From an uncultured Clostridia bacterium (GTDB lineage Bacteria; Bacillota; Clostridia; Christensenellales; Borkfalkiaceae): a stretch of DNA of 64,000 bases. The notes beneath the pieces were generated by a model, which saw only the letters and a list, made by a program, of their open reading frames with translations, did not search any database and had not been told where the DNA came from. The translations under genes and the position numbers were made by a program. Within the stretch, counting starts at the first letter, position 1. Each line of letters begins with the position of its first letter. Positions 62,689-64,000 of the stretch are shown piece after piece. The DNA lies in assembly GCA_905235815.1 (NCBI GenBank), contig CAJOMT010000003.1, forward strand, positions 1 through 64,000. The letters run 5' to 3'.

Positions 62689-63776
62689 AAAAAATTTGTT
62701 TTATTACGCCGACTTCTCAACAGATTATTGGTTTTAGGAAGTCTCTAATATTGAAGCTTCAAAAAGAGGGACATTGCATTTCTGCCATTACTTTTGATGA
62801 TAAAAATAGGGAACAAATAGAAGCGTTAGGCGTTGAATTATTTTGTGTACAAGCTGCAAATCGTAGCATAAATCCTTTTCAAACATTGTCATTAAAAAAA
62901 TCTATAACAAAGATAATTAAACAGGTTTCACCGGATATTGTTTTCACGTTTATGTTAAAACCGAACACTTTTGGTGTGCTTGCTGCGTATAAGGCAGGGG
63001 TAGAAAACATCTATTCAATGGTTGAGGGCGCAGGTGACGTTTTTATCAAAAACGGATTAAGATGGAAATTTATCCGCAAGATAGTTTGTCATTTATATAA
63101 AAAATCTTTTAAACATTCTAAAAAAATTTTCTTCTTAAACAATGATGACAAAGCCGAGTTTATGGAGCGAAAACTCGTTAAAGCGGAACAGTGTGAAATG
63201 ATTCACGGCATAGGTGTTGATTTAGAACACTTTGCGTACAAGCCTATTGAAAATTACAACAATTTTATTATGATAGCGCGCTTATTAAGGACAAAAGGAG
63301 TATTGGAATATTGCGAAGCAGCGAGAATTGTAAAGCAAAAATATCCTGATACTAATTTTTTTCTTGTGGGCGGTGAAGTGGAACTTACGGCGCAAGATAT
63401 TAAGGAATATATTGATGACCAGTCTGTCGAATATGTTGGCGCGGTGAAGGATGTTAGAGAATTTATAGAAAAGGCTGCTGTAAATATACTTCCTTCTTAT
63501 AGAGAAGGGTTTGGACTTGTTAATGCTGAATCGGCTGCAATGGGCAGGCCGTCAATCACTTGTGACACAAATGGCACCAGAGACACAGTTATCGATGGTT
63601 ATAATGGATTTTTAGTCCGTGTTGGAAATGTTCAAGATATTGTAGATAGAGTTATTTTCTTTATTGAACACAAACAAATTATTCCTGAAATGGGCAAAAA
63701 CGCTCGTCAATTTGCAGAAAAGAATTTCGATGTTAACGTTATAAGTTCATTTATTTTAGAGAAAATCAATTTATAG
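62685..63776 (+). CDS. Glycosyltransferase family 4 (PglA-like)
   Basis: The 363-residue GT-B fold enzyme adds a hexose or HexNAc to the lipid-linked acceptor. The N-terminal domain starts [17 protein letters not shown]; the donor-binding motif EX7E is E274-E282 (EGFGLVNAE). In Campylobacter, PglA adds the second sugar to diNAcBac; the neighbours make that role plausible but the donor cannot be read out. The codons are AT-richer than in genes upstream of 61377. Confidence 0.88.
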   Translation: MKKICFITPTSQQIIGFRKSLILKLQKEGHCISAITFDDKNREQIEALGVELFCVQAANRSINPFQTLSLKKSITKIIKQVSPDIVFTFMLKPNTFGVLAAYKAGVENIYSMVEGAGDVFIKNGLRWKFIRKIVCHLYKKSFKHSKKIFFLNNDDKAEFMERKLVKAEQCEMIHGIGVDLEHFAYKPIENYNNFIMIARLLRTKGVLEYCEAARIVKQKYPDTNFFLVGGEVELTAQDIKEYIDDQSVEYVGAVKDVREFIEKAAVNILPSYREGFGLVNAESAAMGRPSITCDTNGTRDTVIDGYNGFLVRVGNVQDIVDRVIFFIEHKQIIPEMGKNARQFAEKNFDVNVISSFILEKINL

Positions 63777-63777
63777 T

Positions 63778-64000
63778 ATGAGTTTTATGGAATTTAAACC
63801 TTTAGTTTCAATAATCATTCCCGTTTATAATGGGAGTAATTTTATGCGTGAGGCTATCGATAGCGCCATTTCGCAGACATATGAGAACATTGAAGTTATT
63901 GTCGTGAATGATGGCTCAACAGACAATACTGAAGAAATTGCTTTGTCTTATGGAGAAAAAATAAGATATTTTAAAAAAGAAAACGGCGGCGTTTCATCTG
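63778..64000 (+). CDS. Glycosyltransferase family 2, N-terminal part (cut by window end)
   Basis: The frame from ATG 63778 has 74 codons inside the window. [20 protein letters not shown] is the GT-A start, and [13 protein letters not shown] carries the nucleotide-binding aspartate. It begins one base after the preceding stop codon. It is the fifth gene of the glycan operon; more genes surely follow. Confidence 0.9.
   Translation, partial: MSFMEFKPLVSIIIPVYNGSNFMREAIDSAISQTYENIEVIVVNDGSTDNTEEIALSYGEKIRYFKKENGGVSS

Noticed and set aside
1..64000. Transposases, integrases, attachment sites, tRNA genes, rRNA genes or CRISPR arrays
   Set aside because: I looked for these by protein motif and by repeated or cloverleaf-like sequence and found none I could support; a tRNAscan or Infernal run was not possible here.

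Overview
The window is a single-direction stretch of a bacterial chromosome: every gene I can support reads on the + strand. The gene content points to a Gram-positive Clostridia-type Bacillota. The evidence is the S10-spc-alpha ribosomal supercluster with secY-adk-map-infA-rpmJ and rpsD inside the alpha operon, zinc-type S14, S4, L24 and L36, the tmk-holB-ricT-yabB-rsmI block known from Bacillus and Clostridia, a remnant of the forespore sigma factor sigG, and lipobox-bearing surface proteins with no outer-membrane machinery. The abundance of BspA-type leucine-rich repeats, InlB-type repeats and oligopeptide uptake genes suggests an animal-gut anaerobe, probably an uncultured lineage. That placement is inference.

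Layout: 1-15180 is the ribosomal protein supercluster (end of rpsJ to rplQ), complete and tightly packed, ended by a strong terminator. 15224-19034 holds an intergenic structured region, a large membrane-anchored surface protein with a promoter/operator, and greA. 19053-24293 is a replication/RNA-modification block (unknown membrane protein, tmk, holB, ricT, a 2[4Fe-4S] ferredoxin, a tRNA methyltransferase, and a frame-disrupted rsmI). 24389-25885 carries a small LRR lipoprotein, a YfbR-like nucleotidase and a YjzC-like small protein.

26003-30285 is a four-gene operon under a near-consensus promoter: an HPr-kinase-like P-loop protein, a PqqD-like protein, a soluble SipW/Sec11-like Ser-His peptidase and a GH106-like glycosidase. 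It looks like a peptide-modification cassette with no visible precursor. 30405-59278 is a 29-kb locus starting with a consensus promoter and a hairpin-rich leader. It encodes a lipoprotein, an Opp peptide transporter (oppABCDF) with unusual insertions in OppA and OppB, a small membrane protein, a 2457-residue subtilase-LRR lipoprotein and five more lipoproteins, two of which share a large undescribed repeat module. The simplest reading is an extracellular protease plus binding proteins coupled to peptide import.

59351-59912 holds a truncated sigG behind a sporulation-type promoter, fused at its break to an unrelated frame. 60046 to the window end is a glycan-assembly operon (aminotransferase, phosphoglycosyl transferase, acetyltransferase, two glycosyltransferases) of the diNAc-bacillosamine type; its genes become clearly more AT-rich after the first. 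No tRNA, rRNA, CRISPR array, transposase or phage gene was recognised.
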